From NCBI GenBank assembly GCA_963717705.1, contig CAVQWT010000002.1, positions 1 through 64,000 on the forward strand: a DNA stretch of 64,000 nt, given 5' to 3'. A program made the position numbers and the translations under genes. Positions 25,784 through 36,240 of this stretch are shown here, in pieces. The notes below the pieces were generated by a model. It was not told where the DNA came from and made no database searches. It was given only the letters and a program-made list of their open reading frames with translations. Numbering within the stretch: position 1 is the stretch's first letter; each line of letters opens with the position of its first letter. This DNA comes from CAVQWT01 sp963717705. Its GTDB lineage: Bacteria; Pseudomonadota; Gammaproteobacteria; Burkholderiales; Casimicrobiaceae.

Positions 25784-26250
25784 GCGCCACCACCCCACCC
25801 GCCGGCCCGCTGTCGTCGCTGCGCGGCGCCTGGAACCGGGTCGCCGACCGCGTGACCGCGCTCGTCGGCGACGCCGCCGTACTGCTCCTGGCGCGCCTGG
25901 GCATCGCCGGCGTGTTCTGGCAGTCCGGCCGCACCAAGGTCGACGGCTGGCTCACCGTCACCGACGGCGCCTACGCGCTGTTCCGCGAGGAATACAAGGT
26001 GCCGCTGCTGCCGCCGGAGTTCGCCGCCCACGCTGCCGCGTACGCCGAGCATCTCTTTCCGCTGCTGCTGGTGCTGGGTCTCGCGACGCGGCTTTCCGCC
26101 GCCGCGCTGCTCGGCATGACGGCGGTCATCCAGATCTTCGTCTACCCGGATGCGTGGCCCACGCACCTGTCCTGGGCGGCGCTCCTGGTGCTGCTGGCGG
26201 CGCGCGGCGGCGGCGCGCTGTCGGCGGACCGGGCGCTGGGTCTGCGCTAG
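25780..26250 (+). CDS. DoxX-family membrane protein of the bufferin operon
   Basis: 156 residues with about four transmembrane helices. Motifs include LARLGIAGVFWQSGRTKVDG, a FREEYKVPLLPPEFAAHAAA loop and HLFPLLLVLGLATRLSAAAL. DoxX-like proteins are frequent fourth members of bufferin operons, probably linked to membrane redox or metal handling. The ATG overlaps the bufC stop codon, so translation is coupled. The first ~35 residues are hydrophilic before the first helix. Confidence 0.85.
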   Translation: MSATTPPAGPLSSLRGAWNRVADRVTALVGDAAVLLLARLGIAGVFWQSGRTKVDGWLTVTDGAYALFREEYKVPLLPPEFAAHAAAYAEHLFPLLLVLGLATRLSAAALLGMTAVIQIFVYPDAWPTHLSWAALLVLLAARGGGALSADRALGLR

Positions 26251-26341
26251 CCGGGCGGGAAGGAGCGCTCCGCGGGCGAGGCGTCCTTCGCGACCCGCGT
26301 GCACATCGTCGCCGCTCCGCACGCGCCCGCGCCAACTGCGC

Positions 26342-27127
26342 CTACGATCGCGGCGGCCACGGGAAGAACGCGCTGGTCCTGGCGATGTAGTCGCGGTACG
26401 CGGGGCGCCGTTCGCCGATGTCCCGTTCCAGCAGCGCGACCCCGGACACCTTGAGCAGCAGCAGCGTCATCAACGCCGGCCCGAACACCGTCCACGCGCC
26501 GCCGGCGGCGACGGCGAACAGCCAGTAGCCCCACCAGAGACAGGCGTCGCCGAAGTAGTTGGGATGCCGCGTCCAGCGCCAAAGCCCGCGATCCATCACC
26601 TGCCCCGCGTTGGCGGGGTCCGCCTTGAAGCGCGCGAGTTGCGCGTCGCCGACGGTCTCGAATGCGAATCCCGTCAGCCACAGCGCCGCGGCGAGCGCGT
26701 CGAGCGCACCGAGCGGCGCGCGCCCGGCGATGGCCGCGAACAGCGGCGCCGCGATGATCCACGCAAGCACCGCCTGCAGCCCGAACACGATGAACAGGCT
26801 CTTCCACGCGAATCCCGGCTCGTGGCGCGCCCGCATCGCCGCATAGCGCCGGTCCTCCGCCTTGCCGCGATTGCGCAGCGTCAGGTGGACGCCGAGGCGC
26901 AGCGCCCAGATCGCGACCAGGAGCAGCACCAGCGCGCCGCGTGCGGTGAGCGGCCCGGGTGCGACGACCGCGTAGGCCGCCGCCGCGAGCAGGAAGAACG
27001 GCGCCCAGAGGCTGTCGACCAGCGTGACGTTGCGCCGCGACACGCTGACCAGCCACGCGAGGACAGCGGCGACGAGCAGCGCGCCGAGCGCGGCCAGCGC
27101 AGCCGGCGCCAACACCACGTCAGCCAC
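26342..27127 (-). CDS. DUF1295 family (steroid 5-alpha-reductase-like) membrane protein
   Basis: 261 residues with six to seven helices. The signature region RGLWRWTRHPNYFGDACLWW and LLLKVSGVALLERDIGERRP are characteristic of DUF1295 and the related isoprenylcysteine methyltransferase/steroid reductase fold, which binds NADPH or a methyl donor at the membrane face. The natural substrate is unknown. It overlaps the acetyltransferase gene by 8 bases. Confidence 0.88.
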   Translation of the reverse strand: MADVVLAPAALAALGALLVAAVLAWLVSVSRRNVTLVDSLWAPFFLLAAAAYAVVAPGPLTARGALVLLLVAIWALRLGVHLTLRNRGKAEDRRYAAMRARHEPGFAWKSLFIVFGLQAVLAWIIAAPLFAAIAGRAPLGALDALAAALWLTGFAFETVGDAQLARFKADPANAGQVMDRGLWRWTRHPNYFGDACLWWGYWLFAVAAGGAWTVFGPALMTLLLLKVSGVALLERDIGERRPAYRDYIARTSAFFPWPPRS

Positions 27128-27668
27128 GACGGTCGGTGGCGCGGCGCAGGGGCGTCGGCTCGATGTCGGTGGCCATCAGGTGCAGCGTCTCGCCGGTCGG
27201 CGGCCAGACGATCGCGCGCTCGAAGTCGAAGCCCGCCCGCTCCAGCAGCCGGATTGACCGGAGGTTGCCCGGCGCGACGATCGCCACCAGACGCGAGATG
27301 CCGCAGTCGTCGCGGGCATGATCGAGCACCGCGCGCACCGATTCGAGCGCGTAGCCCTGCGCCCGGTGCGCCGGCAGGAACGCGAAGCCAAGGTCGACGT
27401 CGTCGAGCGACTCGCGCTTGACCAGCCCGCAGATGCCGATGGGCTGGCCGGTATCGCGTCGGTCGACGCGGTACAGGCCGAAGCCGAATCGCGAGTAGCT
27501 CGCGACCGGTCCGTCCTCGATGTAGCGCACGGCGTCGTCGGGCTTGCGCGCGCCCTTGTCGCCGATGTGGCGGATGAAGTCGGCGTCGTTGAGCAGCTCG
27601 AGCATGAACAGCGCGTCGGCGCAGGACAGCCGCTGCAGCAGCAGGCGTTGGGTTTGCACGACGTCCAC
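27120..27668 (-). CDS. GNAT N-acetyltransferase (RimJ/RimL-like)
   Basis: 182 residues. An N-terminal TQRLLLQRLSCADA is followed by the GNAT core with acetyl-CoA-binding motif LPAHRAQGYALES (Q/R-x-x-G-x-A) and the late motif APGNLRSIRLLERAGFDFE. This is typical of the RimJ/RimL subfamily that acetylates protein N-termini, amino acids or polyamines. The GTG start at 27668 overlaps the stop of the DUF2788 gene (TAGTG). The open frame extends further upstream only as a GC artefact. Confidence 0.85.
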   Translation of the reverse strand: MDVVQTQRLLLQRLSCADALFMLELLNDADFIRHIGDKGARKPDDAVRYIEDGPVASYSRFGFGLYRVDRRDTGQPIGICGLVKRESLDDVDLGFAFLPAHRAQGYALESVRAVLDHARDDCGISRLVAIVAPGNLRSIRLLERAGFDFERAIVWPPTGETLHLMATDIEPTPLRRATDRRG

Positions 27669-27877
27669 TATATCCCCAGCAGCCGGGCGATGATCGACTT
27701 GGCGATGAAGCCCATCATCCCGAACGACAGCACGAAGAACAGCACGAACGTCCCCAGCTTGCCCGCCTTCGACTTCCGTGCGAGGTCGAAGATGATGAAC
27801 AGCATGAACAGGATGAACCCGCCGACGCCGAACGTCATGCCGAATTCGGCGACCTGCTCTTCGGTGAGGCCCCACAT
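27668..27877 (-). CDS. DUF2788 family small membrane protein
   Basis: 69 residues. The start MWGLTEEQVAEFGMTFGVGG and the two helices (GFILFMLFIIFDLARKSKAG and GTFVLFFVLSFGMMGFIAKS) are diagnostic of DUF2788, a small family restricted to beta- and gammaproteobacteria. Function unknown. It lies 15 bases after the DUF2189 gene and overlaps the acetyltransferase start by one base. Confidence 0.92.
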   Translation of the reverse strand: MWGLTEEQVAEFGMTFGVGGFILFMLFIIFDLARKSKAGKLGTFVLFFVLSFGMMGFIAKSIIARLLGI

Positions 27878-27892
27878 GGCGCGGCCAGCCGG

Positions 27893-28702
27893 TCAGGGAA
27901 CGATGCGCGGCGGCGCGGCGCTGGCGTCGACGAGGTCGAGGTAGGCGTGCCAGCTGGCGTGGCCGACGACCGGGATCACGAACGCGAAGCCGATCATCAT
28001 CGTCGCCAGCGACAGCGCGGACGCCGCCATGATCATGGTCGCCCACACGGCCAGTGGAACCGGGTTGCGGCCGACGGCGCGGACGCTGGTGAGGAGCGCG
28101 CTGCCGAGGTCGACGCGGCGGTCGAGCAGCAGCGGCGCGGACACGACGGTGAGCGCGAACACCGCCGCCGCGCCCAGCCCGCCCAGCAGCGCCCAGAGCG
28201 GGAACAGTGCCCCTTCGGCCAGCACCACGTGCCGCAGGAAAGCGTCGATGCCGGTGATGGGCTCGCGCACGAACAGCGCGATCATCACCGACGAGGCCAG
28301 CACCCACAGCGTCGCGGCAGTGGCGAGGCCCAGCCCCAGCCACACCAGCGGCCGCGCGTCGCGGGTCCACGCGCCGACGGCGTCGTGCAGCGTCGGCCGC
28401 TCGCCCATCGCGATCCGGCGCGACAGCTCGTAGAGTCCCGTGGCGACGATCGGCCCGACCAGGAGGAAGCCCGAGATCGCGCCCGGCAGCAGCCACCAGG
28501 CGTGGAGGCCGACGGTGACGATGGCCAGCCCGGCCAGCATCACGACCATCCCGTGCGCGAGGCTCGGGCCGAAGCAGGACAGGAAGTCGCGCCAGCCGGC
28601 CCTGAGCCAGCGCCAGGGCGCACCGGGCGCGACTTCCCGCACCGGCAGCGCCTCGATGTCATGCGGCTGGGTCGACGGCGAATCGCGGTTGGTCTGGGTC
28701 AT
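27893..28702 (-). CDS. DUF2189 domain integral membrane protein
   Basis: 269 residues with about six helices. A hydrophilic N-terminus (SPSTQPHDIEALPVREVAPG) precedes WRDFLSCFGPSLAHGMVVML, LVGPIVATGLYELSRR and the closing GHASWHAYLDLVDAS, all typical of DUF2189. The conserved GHASWHAY-type motif lies after the last helix. Role unknown; often found near respiratory genes in betaproteobacteria. It heads a short cluster with DUF2788 and the acetyltransferase. Confidence 0.9.
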   Translation of the reverse strand: MTQTNRDSPSTQPHDIEALPVREVAPGAPWRWLRAGWRDFLSCFGPSLAHGMVVMLAGLAIVTVGLHAWWLLPGAISGFLLVGPIVATGLYELSRRIAMGERPTLHDAVGAWTRDARPLVWLGLGLATAATLWVLASSVMIALFVREPITGIDAFLRHVVLAEGALFPLWALLGGLGAAAVFALTVVSAPLLLDRRVDLGSALLTSVRAVGRNPVPLAVWATMIMAASALSLATMMIGFAFVIPVVGHASWHAYLDLVDASAAPPRIVP

Positions 28703-28789
28703 GGGGTCCGGTCGCCGGGCGGCGAAGGCGCGGCGACGCGCGCGGGGATCGGCGCGACGGCGGTCGCGAAGGGAGGCATCGCAGGCACG

Positions 28790-29464
28790 TCAGCGCAACG
28801 GCGCCTCGAGCAGGCACTCGAACTCGCGTGCGAAGTCGACCGACACGCGCGCGTGCACGGCACCCTGGACGTCGTGGAAGCGCTGCGTGCCGGCAAGTGT
28901 GAACACGCCTTCGTGCCAGACGTTCGGGTGGATGTAGAGCCCGCGCGTGCCGTCGAAGCGGAAGCAGACGAAGTGATCCGGATGCACGTCGTCGCCGGGC
29001 AGCGCCAGCGGCACCAGGAACGGCTTGCGGTCGAGCGGAAAGAAGAGCTGGCCGCCGTCGGGGTGGTAGTTGCAGTGCCAAAGCACCATCCGTTCGGGCG
29101 TGCGGGCGTGATCCTCGCGCGCTGCGGCCGGGTCGCAGGCCCAGGCGAGTATGTAATGGCCGCCGACCGCCTCGTTGCGGCCGTACAGCACGTCGCCCTT
29201 CCATTCGCTGACGAACACGCCCTGCGTCGTGCCGCCCTCGTCGCCCGAATCGAGATCGACCGGCCGCCAGCCCGCCGCCGGCCAGCGGACGATCTCCACC
29301 TTGCAGCGCGCGGGATCGTCGACGAGGTGGCCGAAGCCGGCGAGCAATTCGTCGGTCGCGTCGACGACGCGCATCGGCACCCGCGGCAGGCCGGCCGGCA
29401 CTGCGGGGTCGAGGTAGTCGGGGACGCCGGGGACGAGCACCGGGCGCGGGCGGGAGGCAGTCAT
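28790..29464 (-). CDS. Ureidoglycolate lyase (AllA-like) family protein
   Basis: 224 residues with a cupin-type barrel. PARCKVEIVRWPAAGWRPVD, EGGTTQGVFVSEWKGD, ERMVLWHCNYHPDGGQLFFP and LYIHPNVWHEGVFTL match the AllA/ureidoglycolate lyase family, and the His/Asp/Glu residues near the barrel mouth look intact. The established reaction is ureidoglycolate to glyoxylate plus urea. No other allantoin genes are adjacent, so it may act on a related hydroxy-acid substrate. Confidence 0.8.
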   Translation of the reverse strand: MTASRPRPVLVPGVPDYLDPAVPAGLPRVPMRVVDATDELLAGFGHLVDDPARCKVEIVRWPAAGWRPVDLDSGDEGGTTQGVFVSEWKGDVLYGRNEAVGGHYILAWACDPAAAREDHARTPERMVLWHCNYHPDGGQLFFPLDRKPFLVPLALPGDDVHPDHFVCFRFDGTRGLYIHPNVWHEGVFTLAGTQRFHDVQGAVHARVSVDFAREFECLLEAPLR

Positions 29465-29515
29465 TGGGGCGCGATCATCGGTCGGCGGCGAGCCTGCGGT
29501 CGTCCTTCAGGCCGG

Positions 29516-31132
29516 TCATTTCCCGCCGGAATTCGGCGAGGTCACCGGCGGAACGGCCGGCAGCGCCGCGGTCGCGGCGGCGGGCGCCGACGCCGGGCCG
29601 GGTGTGCCCGCCGTGCCGAGCCACGCGTCGGCCGCCGGATGCCATGGCAGCGACACGCCGACGCGTGCGGTCGGCCGCGCGATGTGCGCGACCGCCGCGG
29701 CGTCGTCGCCGGCGCGAGCGTCGAACAGCAGCTTCAGCATGGCGTCGACCGCCTTGGCCGGGACGTTCTCGCGCGTCACCAGCAGCGCCGTTGCGGCGAG
29801 GGTCGGCACCGGCGCAACCTGGCCGTGGTAGGTGCCTGCCGGCAGCGTCAGTGGTGCGAGGCCGACGTCGAGCAGCTCGCGTGACGGACCGATCGGCACC
29901 AGCGACACCGGGGTGCGCGCGGCGAGCCGCTGCAGCTCGCGCGCCGGCGCGTGGATGGTCGCGAACAGCGCGTCGACCTTGCCGTCGGCGAGCGCCTGCG
30001 CCGCCTCGGCCAGCGGTGCGCGCCCGGCCGCCGCCAGCGTCTCCACCGCGATGCCGTTGACGTTGAGGATGGCGAGCGCGTTGGCGCGGGTGCCCGACCC
30101 GTCCGACCCCAGTTCGACGCGCTTGCCCTTGAGGTCGGCGACGCCGGTGATGCCGCTCTTCGCGCCGACGACGAGGTGGACCGCCTCGGGGAACAGGCTG
30201 GCGACGACGCGCAGCTCCGGCTGCGGCGCGCCGGCGAACCGGCCGCGGCCGGCGAAGGCGTTCCGGGCCACGTCGTTCTGCACCAGCGCGAACTGCGCGC
30301 GCCCATCGTAGAGCTGACGGATGTTGGCGACGCTGCCCTCGGTGACGATCGGATCCAGCGCGATCTTCGCGGCGAACGCGCGCACTTCCAGCGCGCGCAG
30401 GGTGTCGGCGTAGGCGCCCCCCGCCGGTCCGCCCGCGATGGTGAGCACCGTCGCGGCGCGCTCGAGCCGCGCGCGTGCCCGCGAATGCGCAGCGTCGATC
30501 TCCTCGCGCAGGATGGCGTCGTGCTCGTCCCGGGTCACCGTTCCCGGGATCTTCGCCAGTTCCGCGAGCCGTGCGTAGGCGGCCTCGAGCGGCGTCGGAG
30601 GCGGCTCCTCCTTCGGCCGCGGCTGCACGGCGGCGACGGTGGCGGCGGCCGGCAACGGTGTCTCCGGCGCCGCTGCCGAGGGTGTCAGCGCGACCTGCTC
30701 GTAACGCCCGTCGCGCCGCGCGAACGCGGCGGTGCCGAACACGTCGATCTCGTCGCCGGCCTTGTTGCCGTCGGCCTTCAATCCGATCAGCCCCTTCGGT
30801 CCGGCGCCCAGCAGGGCCCCCAGCGAGGCGACGCTGTGCGCGTTCCATTGCGTGAAGTCGTAGTCGCGGGCGAGCTTCATCCGGGCGTTGAAATAGACGA
30901 CGCGGCCGTCGCCGCCCTTCAGCGCCGTTCCGCCGGACGGCCTCAGGCTCTCGACCGTCAGCACCCGGCCGCCGAGTGCGGCGTCGAGCTGCTGCTGCAC
31001 CGATTCCTTGACGAAGCCGGCGTCGGGTCCGCGCGCGCAGCCGGCCAGCGCGAGCGCGCCGAGCACGGCGACGAGCGCCAGCGCGAACCGCGCGGGCGCC
31101 CGGAGGCGGGACGTCGTCACAGGCCGAACCAT
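29516..31132 (-). CDS. TAXI-type TRAP solute-binding lipoprotein with extra N-terminal domain
   Basis: 538 residues. The lipobox LALAGC gives a lipoprotein. Residues about 35-150 form an extra domain (FVKESVQQQLDAALGGRVLT, DYDFTQWNAHSVASLGALLG) not present in ordinary TAXI proteins. A Pro/Ala-rich and coiled linker (TPLEAAYARLAELAKIPG) leads to the TAXI domain from about 230: IAGGPAGGAYADTLRALE, FALVQNDVARNAF, DLKGKRVELGSDGSGTRANA and LPWHPAADAWL. No TAXI permease lies nearby; instead the gene overlaps gltS by 16 bases, suggesting the pair works together. Confidence 0.82.
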   Translation of the reverse strand: MVRPVTTSRLRAPARFALALVAVLGALALAGCARGPDAGFVKESVQQQLDAALGGRVLTVESLRPSGGTALKGGDGRVVYFNARMKLARDYDFTQWNAHSVASLGALLGAGPKGLIGLKADGNKAGDEIDVFGTAAFARRDGRYEQVALTPSAAAPETPLPAAATVAAVQPRPKEEPPPTPLEAAYARLAELAKIPGTVTRDEHDAILREEIDAAHSRARARLERAATVLTIAGGPAGGAYADTLRALEVRAFAAKIALDPIVTEGSVANIRQLYDGRAQFALVQNDVARNAFAGRGRFAGAPQPELRVVASLFPEAVHLVVGAKSGITGVADLKGKRVELGSDGSGTRANALAILNVNGIAVETLAAAGRAPLAEAAQALADGKVDALFATIHAPARELQRLAARTPVSLVPIGPSRELLDVGLAPLTLPAGTYHGQVAPVPTLAATALLVTRENVPAKAVDAMLKLLFDARAGDDAAAVAHIARPTARVGVSLPWHPAADAWLGTAGTPGPASAPAAATAALPAVPPVTSPNSGGK

Positions 31133-32403
31133 GGCAGCGCCAGGAAGCCCTGGATGATCAGCGCGTTCGCGACGTCGATCAGGAACGCGCCCATCACGGG
31201 GATCAGCAGGAACGCGAGCGACGAGTGCCCGTAGCGCTCGGCGACCGCCTGCACGTTGACCATCGCCGTCGCCGTCGAGCCCATCGAGAAGCCGAGGTGC
31301 CCCGTCGCCAGCAGCGCGGCGTCGTAATTGCCGCCCATCACGCGGAAGGTCACGAACGCGACGTAGGCCAGCATGACCGCGGTCTGCACCAGCAGGATCG
31401 CGATGATCGGCCCCGCCAGGTCGACGAGCTCCCACAGCTTCAGCGTCATGATGATCATCGCGAGGAACAGCGACAGCGACAGCGCGCCGATCGTCTCCAC
31501 CGCCTTGTCGTTGACGCGGTACAAGCCGGACAACGAAAGCAGGTTGCGGATCACTGCGCCGACCAGCAGCGCCCAGATGAAGGACGGCAGCGTGAACGCC
31601 CCCTGTCCCAACAGGCTGTACAGCGCCATGCCGATCGCCATCGACGCGAACACCAGCAGCAGCGTCTCGATCAGCCGGCGCAACGGCAGCGGCTCGTCGG
31701 CGGCGCCGGCGCGGCGACGGCCGCGGGCGTGACCGGGTTTGCCGTGGCGGCGGAGGCGGCGCCCGTCCGGGCCGCGGCGGCCGTCGCCGGAGCAGCGACG
31801 GAGGACGCAGGCGCCGCGCCATCGGCCGCGGCCGACAGCCCGTGCCGCCGGATCAGCCACCCCGCCAGCGGCCCGCCGAGCAGGCCCCCGGCGACGAGGC
31901 CGTAGGTGGCGCAGGCGACGGCCAGTTCCACCGCGCCCTGGAGGTTGCGCTCCTCGATGAACTTTCCTGCCCACGCGGCGCCGGTGCCATGGCCGCCGGA
32001 CAGCGTGATCGAGCCGGCAAGCAGCCCGTTCATCGGGTGGATGTCGAACAGCCTCGCAAGCCCGACGCCGACGACGTTCTGGAGCACGAGGCCGCCGGCG
32101 ACGACGGCGAAGAACAGCAGCAGCAGCTTGCCGCCCTTGGCCAGCGACCGCGCGTCGGCGGACAGTCCGACCGTCGTGAAGAACGCGATGTTGAGCGGCG
32201 TGATCAGCGCCGGGTCGAACTCGAGGCCGACGCCGCCGCGCACGAAGCGCGGTGACGACAGCCGCGAACAGCATCCCGCCGACGACGGCGTCGGGGATGC
32301 TGTAGCGCTTCAGGAACGCGACGCGGTCGACCAGCGCATGGCCGATCACCAGCGCCGCCGCGGCGAGCGCAAGGGTGGAATAGATGTCGACGCTTGAGTT
32401 CAT
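31117..32403 (-). pseudogene. gltS: Sodium/glutamate symporter GltS, two compensating frame breaks
   Basis: The start MNSSVDIYSTLALAAAALVI is followed by FLKRYSIPDAVVGGMLFAAV, a frame change near 32250, then FDPALITPLNIAFFTTVGLS and the family signature LAGSITLSGGHGTGAAWAGK. The frame returns near 31700 (inside an Ala-rich linker) for SLSLFLAMIIMTLKLWEL and GNYDAALLATGHLGFSMGST, ending LALPWFGL. Net length is a multiple of three, so one extra and one missing base are implied. Both halves match E. coli GltS in order. Either a recent double indel or sequence error. The product would be an inner-membrane Na+-coupled glutamate (or related acid) importer. Confidence 0.82.
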
Positions 32404-32558
32404 GGCGCGGTGGCTGCCATTCTAGCGCGCCGCCGGCGGGCCCTGCCGGCTTCGTCACCGGCGACGGCACAGCCGTCGCAGCCGCCGCGGCCGCGGCCTT
32501 CGCGCTCCGCGCTCCCGGTGGCGGGACGCCGGCGCGAGCGCCGCCGTCCCTTCGGCGT

Positions 32559-34290
<1,732 letters not shown>

Positions 34291-34297
34291 GGGTCCC

Positions 34298-35374
34298 TCA
34301 GGAGGTAAGGCGACGACCGGAGGTCCGGTCGAAGAGGTGCAGCCTGGCGGGGTCGAGCGCAAGGCCGATACTGTCACCCGGCCGGACCTCGGGGCGGCCG
34401 TGCGTGACCAGCAGCACCTTCTCGCCGCCGACCTGCAGCACCAGCTCGGTCTCGGCGCCGGTCGGCTCGACGACGACGATCTCGGCGGCCACGGCCTCGC
34501 CGCCGGGAACGGTCAGGCCGAGGTGCTCGGGGCGGACGCCCAGCGCCACGGCCTCGCCGTCGACGCCGGCGCCCGCGCCCACCGGCCACCGGACGCCGCC
34601 CGCCGCCTCGACGTACGCCGCCGGCCCCGCGCGCCGCAGCGTGCCGTTGACGATGTTCATCGCCGGCGAGCCGATGAACTGCGCGACGAACAGGTTGTCG
34701 GGATGGTCGTAGAGGTCCAGCGGCGCGCCGATCTGCTCGATGACCCCGTCGTGCATCACGACGATGCGGTCGGCCATCGTCATCGCCTCGATCTGGTCGT
34801 GCGTCACGTAGACCGTCGTCGTCTTCAGCCGCTGGTGCAGCGCCTTGATCTCCGCACGCATCGCGACGCGCAGCTTGGCGTCGAGGTTCGACAGCGGCTC
34901 GTCGAACAGGAACACCTTGGGATCGCGGACGATCGCCCGGCCCATCGCCACCCGCTGCCGCTGGCCGCCGGAAAGTTCACGCGGGAAACGGTGCAGGTAC
35001 GGGTCGAGGTCGAGGATCTTCGCCGCGTCGGCGACGCGCCGGTCGATCTCGGACTGCGGCGCCTTGCGCAGGCGCAGGCTGAAGCCCATGTTGTCGCGCA
35101 CCGTCATGTGCGGGTACAGCGCGTAGCTCTGGAACACCATCGCGATGTCGCGGTCCTTGGACTCGACGTCGTTGACGACACGGGTGTCGATCGCGATCTC
35201 GCCGCCGGTGATTTCCTCGAGTCCCGCCAGCATCCGCAGCAGCGTCGACTTGCCGCAGCCCGATGGGCCGACGAGGACCATGAACTCGCCGTCCTTGATG
35301 TCGAACGAGATACCGTGGATGACCTTGGTGGTGCCGTAGGCCTTTTCGATGCCGCGGAAGGAGACGGATGCCAT
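34298..35374 (-). CDS. Sugar ABC transporter ATP-binding protein (UgpC/MsmK type)
   Basis: 358 residues. Walker A GPSGCGKST, signature LSGGQRQRVAMGRA, Walker B VFLFDEPLSNLDAKLR and the H-loop VYVTHDQIEAMTMADR are intact. The C-terminal TOBE/regulatory part (from about 235) is typical of CUT1 carbohydrate ATPases, which often energise more than one sugar importer. It lies 23 bases after the second permease gene and 7 bases before the dehydratase start, so these genes are co-transcribed. Confidence 0.95.
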   Translation of the reverse strand: MASVSFRGIEKAYGTTKVIHGISFDIKDGEFMVLVGPSGCGKSTLLRMLAGLEEITGGEIAIDTRVVNDVESKDRDIAMVFQSYALYPHMTVRDNMGFSLRLRKAPQSEIDRRVADAAKILDLDPYLHRFPRELSGGQRQRVAMGRAIVRDPKVFLFDEPLSNLDAKLRVAMRAEIKALHQRLKTTTVYVTHDQIEAMTMADRIVVMHDGVIEQIGAPLDLYDHPDNLFVAQFIGSPAMNIVNGTLRRAGPAAYVEAAGGVRWPVGAGAGVDGEAVALGVRPEHLGLTVPGGEAVAAEIVVVEPTGAETELVLQVGGEKVLLVTHGRPEVRPGDSIGLALDPARLHLFDRTSGRRLTS

Positions 35375-35397
35375 GGAACCTGCCGATGCGCCGTCGA

Positions 35398-36240
35398 TCA
35401 GGACTTCACCGCGCCGGCGGTGAGCCCCGTGACCATGTAGCGCTTGAATGCGTAGTAGATCGCCGCCGGCGGCAGCGCGTAGATGAATCCGGTCGTCATC
35501 AGCAGCTCCCACGGCGAGTCGTCCGCCGACAGGAAGTGTCCCAGCGCCACCGCCAGCGTGATGTCGGTGTCGCGCGACAGCAGCAGGAACGCGTACAGGT
35601 ACTCGTTCCACGCCAGCAGCAGCGCGTAGGTGCCGACCGCGACCAGCGACGGCGTCATCAGCGGCACGTAGACGAGGCGGAACAGCTGCAGCGGCGAGGC
35701 GCCGTCGATACGTGCCGCCTCGTCGAGCTCGACCGGCAGCTTGTCGGACGCCTGCTTCAGCACCCAGATCGCGTACGGCGAAGCGAGCGTGATCATCGCC
35801 AGGATCAGTGCCCACTGGTTATTCAGCAGCCCGTAGGTGCCCATCGCCTTGTACATCGGCACCGCCAGGAACGCCGCCGGGATGAAGTAGGTGAACAGCG
35901 CGAGGTTCATCACCAGCCGCCCGCCCTTCACCTTCAGCCGGCTGATCGCGAACGCCGCGCCGGTGGCGACGAACAGCGTGATCGCGCCGACCGCGACGGC
36001 GATCAGCAGCGAGTTCCACAGCTGCAGCCAGAAGTGGTTGAGCCAGTAGTTCTTCTGCTCGAACACCATCGCGAAGTTCGACAGCGTCGGATGCGCGGGC
36101 CACAGCCGGCCGCTGAATGCCTCGTCCTTGGTCGACAGCGCGAACAGAAGCATGTGGTAGATCGGGATCAGCGTCCACAGCGCGACGGGAATGCCGACCA
36201 GCAGCAGCTTCGCCTCGCGGGTGACGTCGCGCAGCTTCAT
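35398..36240 (-). CDS. Carbohydrate ABC transporter permease (MalG-like)
   Basis: 280 residues with six helices. The EAA loop contacting the ATPase is DEAARIDGASPLQLFRLVYV followed by PLMTPSL. LWPAHPTLSNFAMVF is the usual N-terminal periplasmic motif of MalG-type CUT1 permeases. The ATG overlaps the stop of the MalF-like gene by four bases. The pair forms the membrane channel for a sugar or oligosaccharide importer. Confidence 0.93.
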   Translation of the reverse strand: MKLRDVTREAKLLLVGIPVALWTLIPIYHMLLFALSTKDEAFSGRLWPAHPTLSNFAMVFEQKNYWLNHFWLQLWNSLLIAVAVGAITLFVATGAAFAISRLKVKGGRLVMNLALFTYFIPAAFLAVPMYKAMGTYGLLNNQWALILAMITLASPYAIWVLKQASDKLPVELDEAARIDGASPLQLFRLVYVPLMTPSLVAVGTYALLLAWNEYLYAFLLLSRDTDITLAVALGHFLSADDSPWELLMTTGFIYALPPAAIYYAFKRYMVTGLTAGAVKS

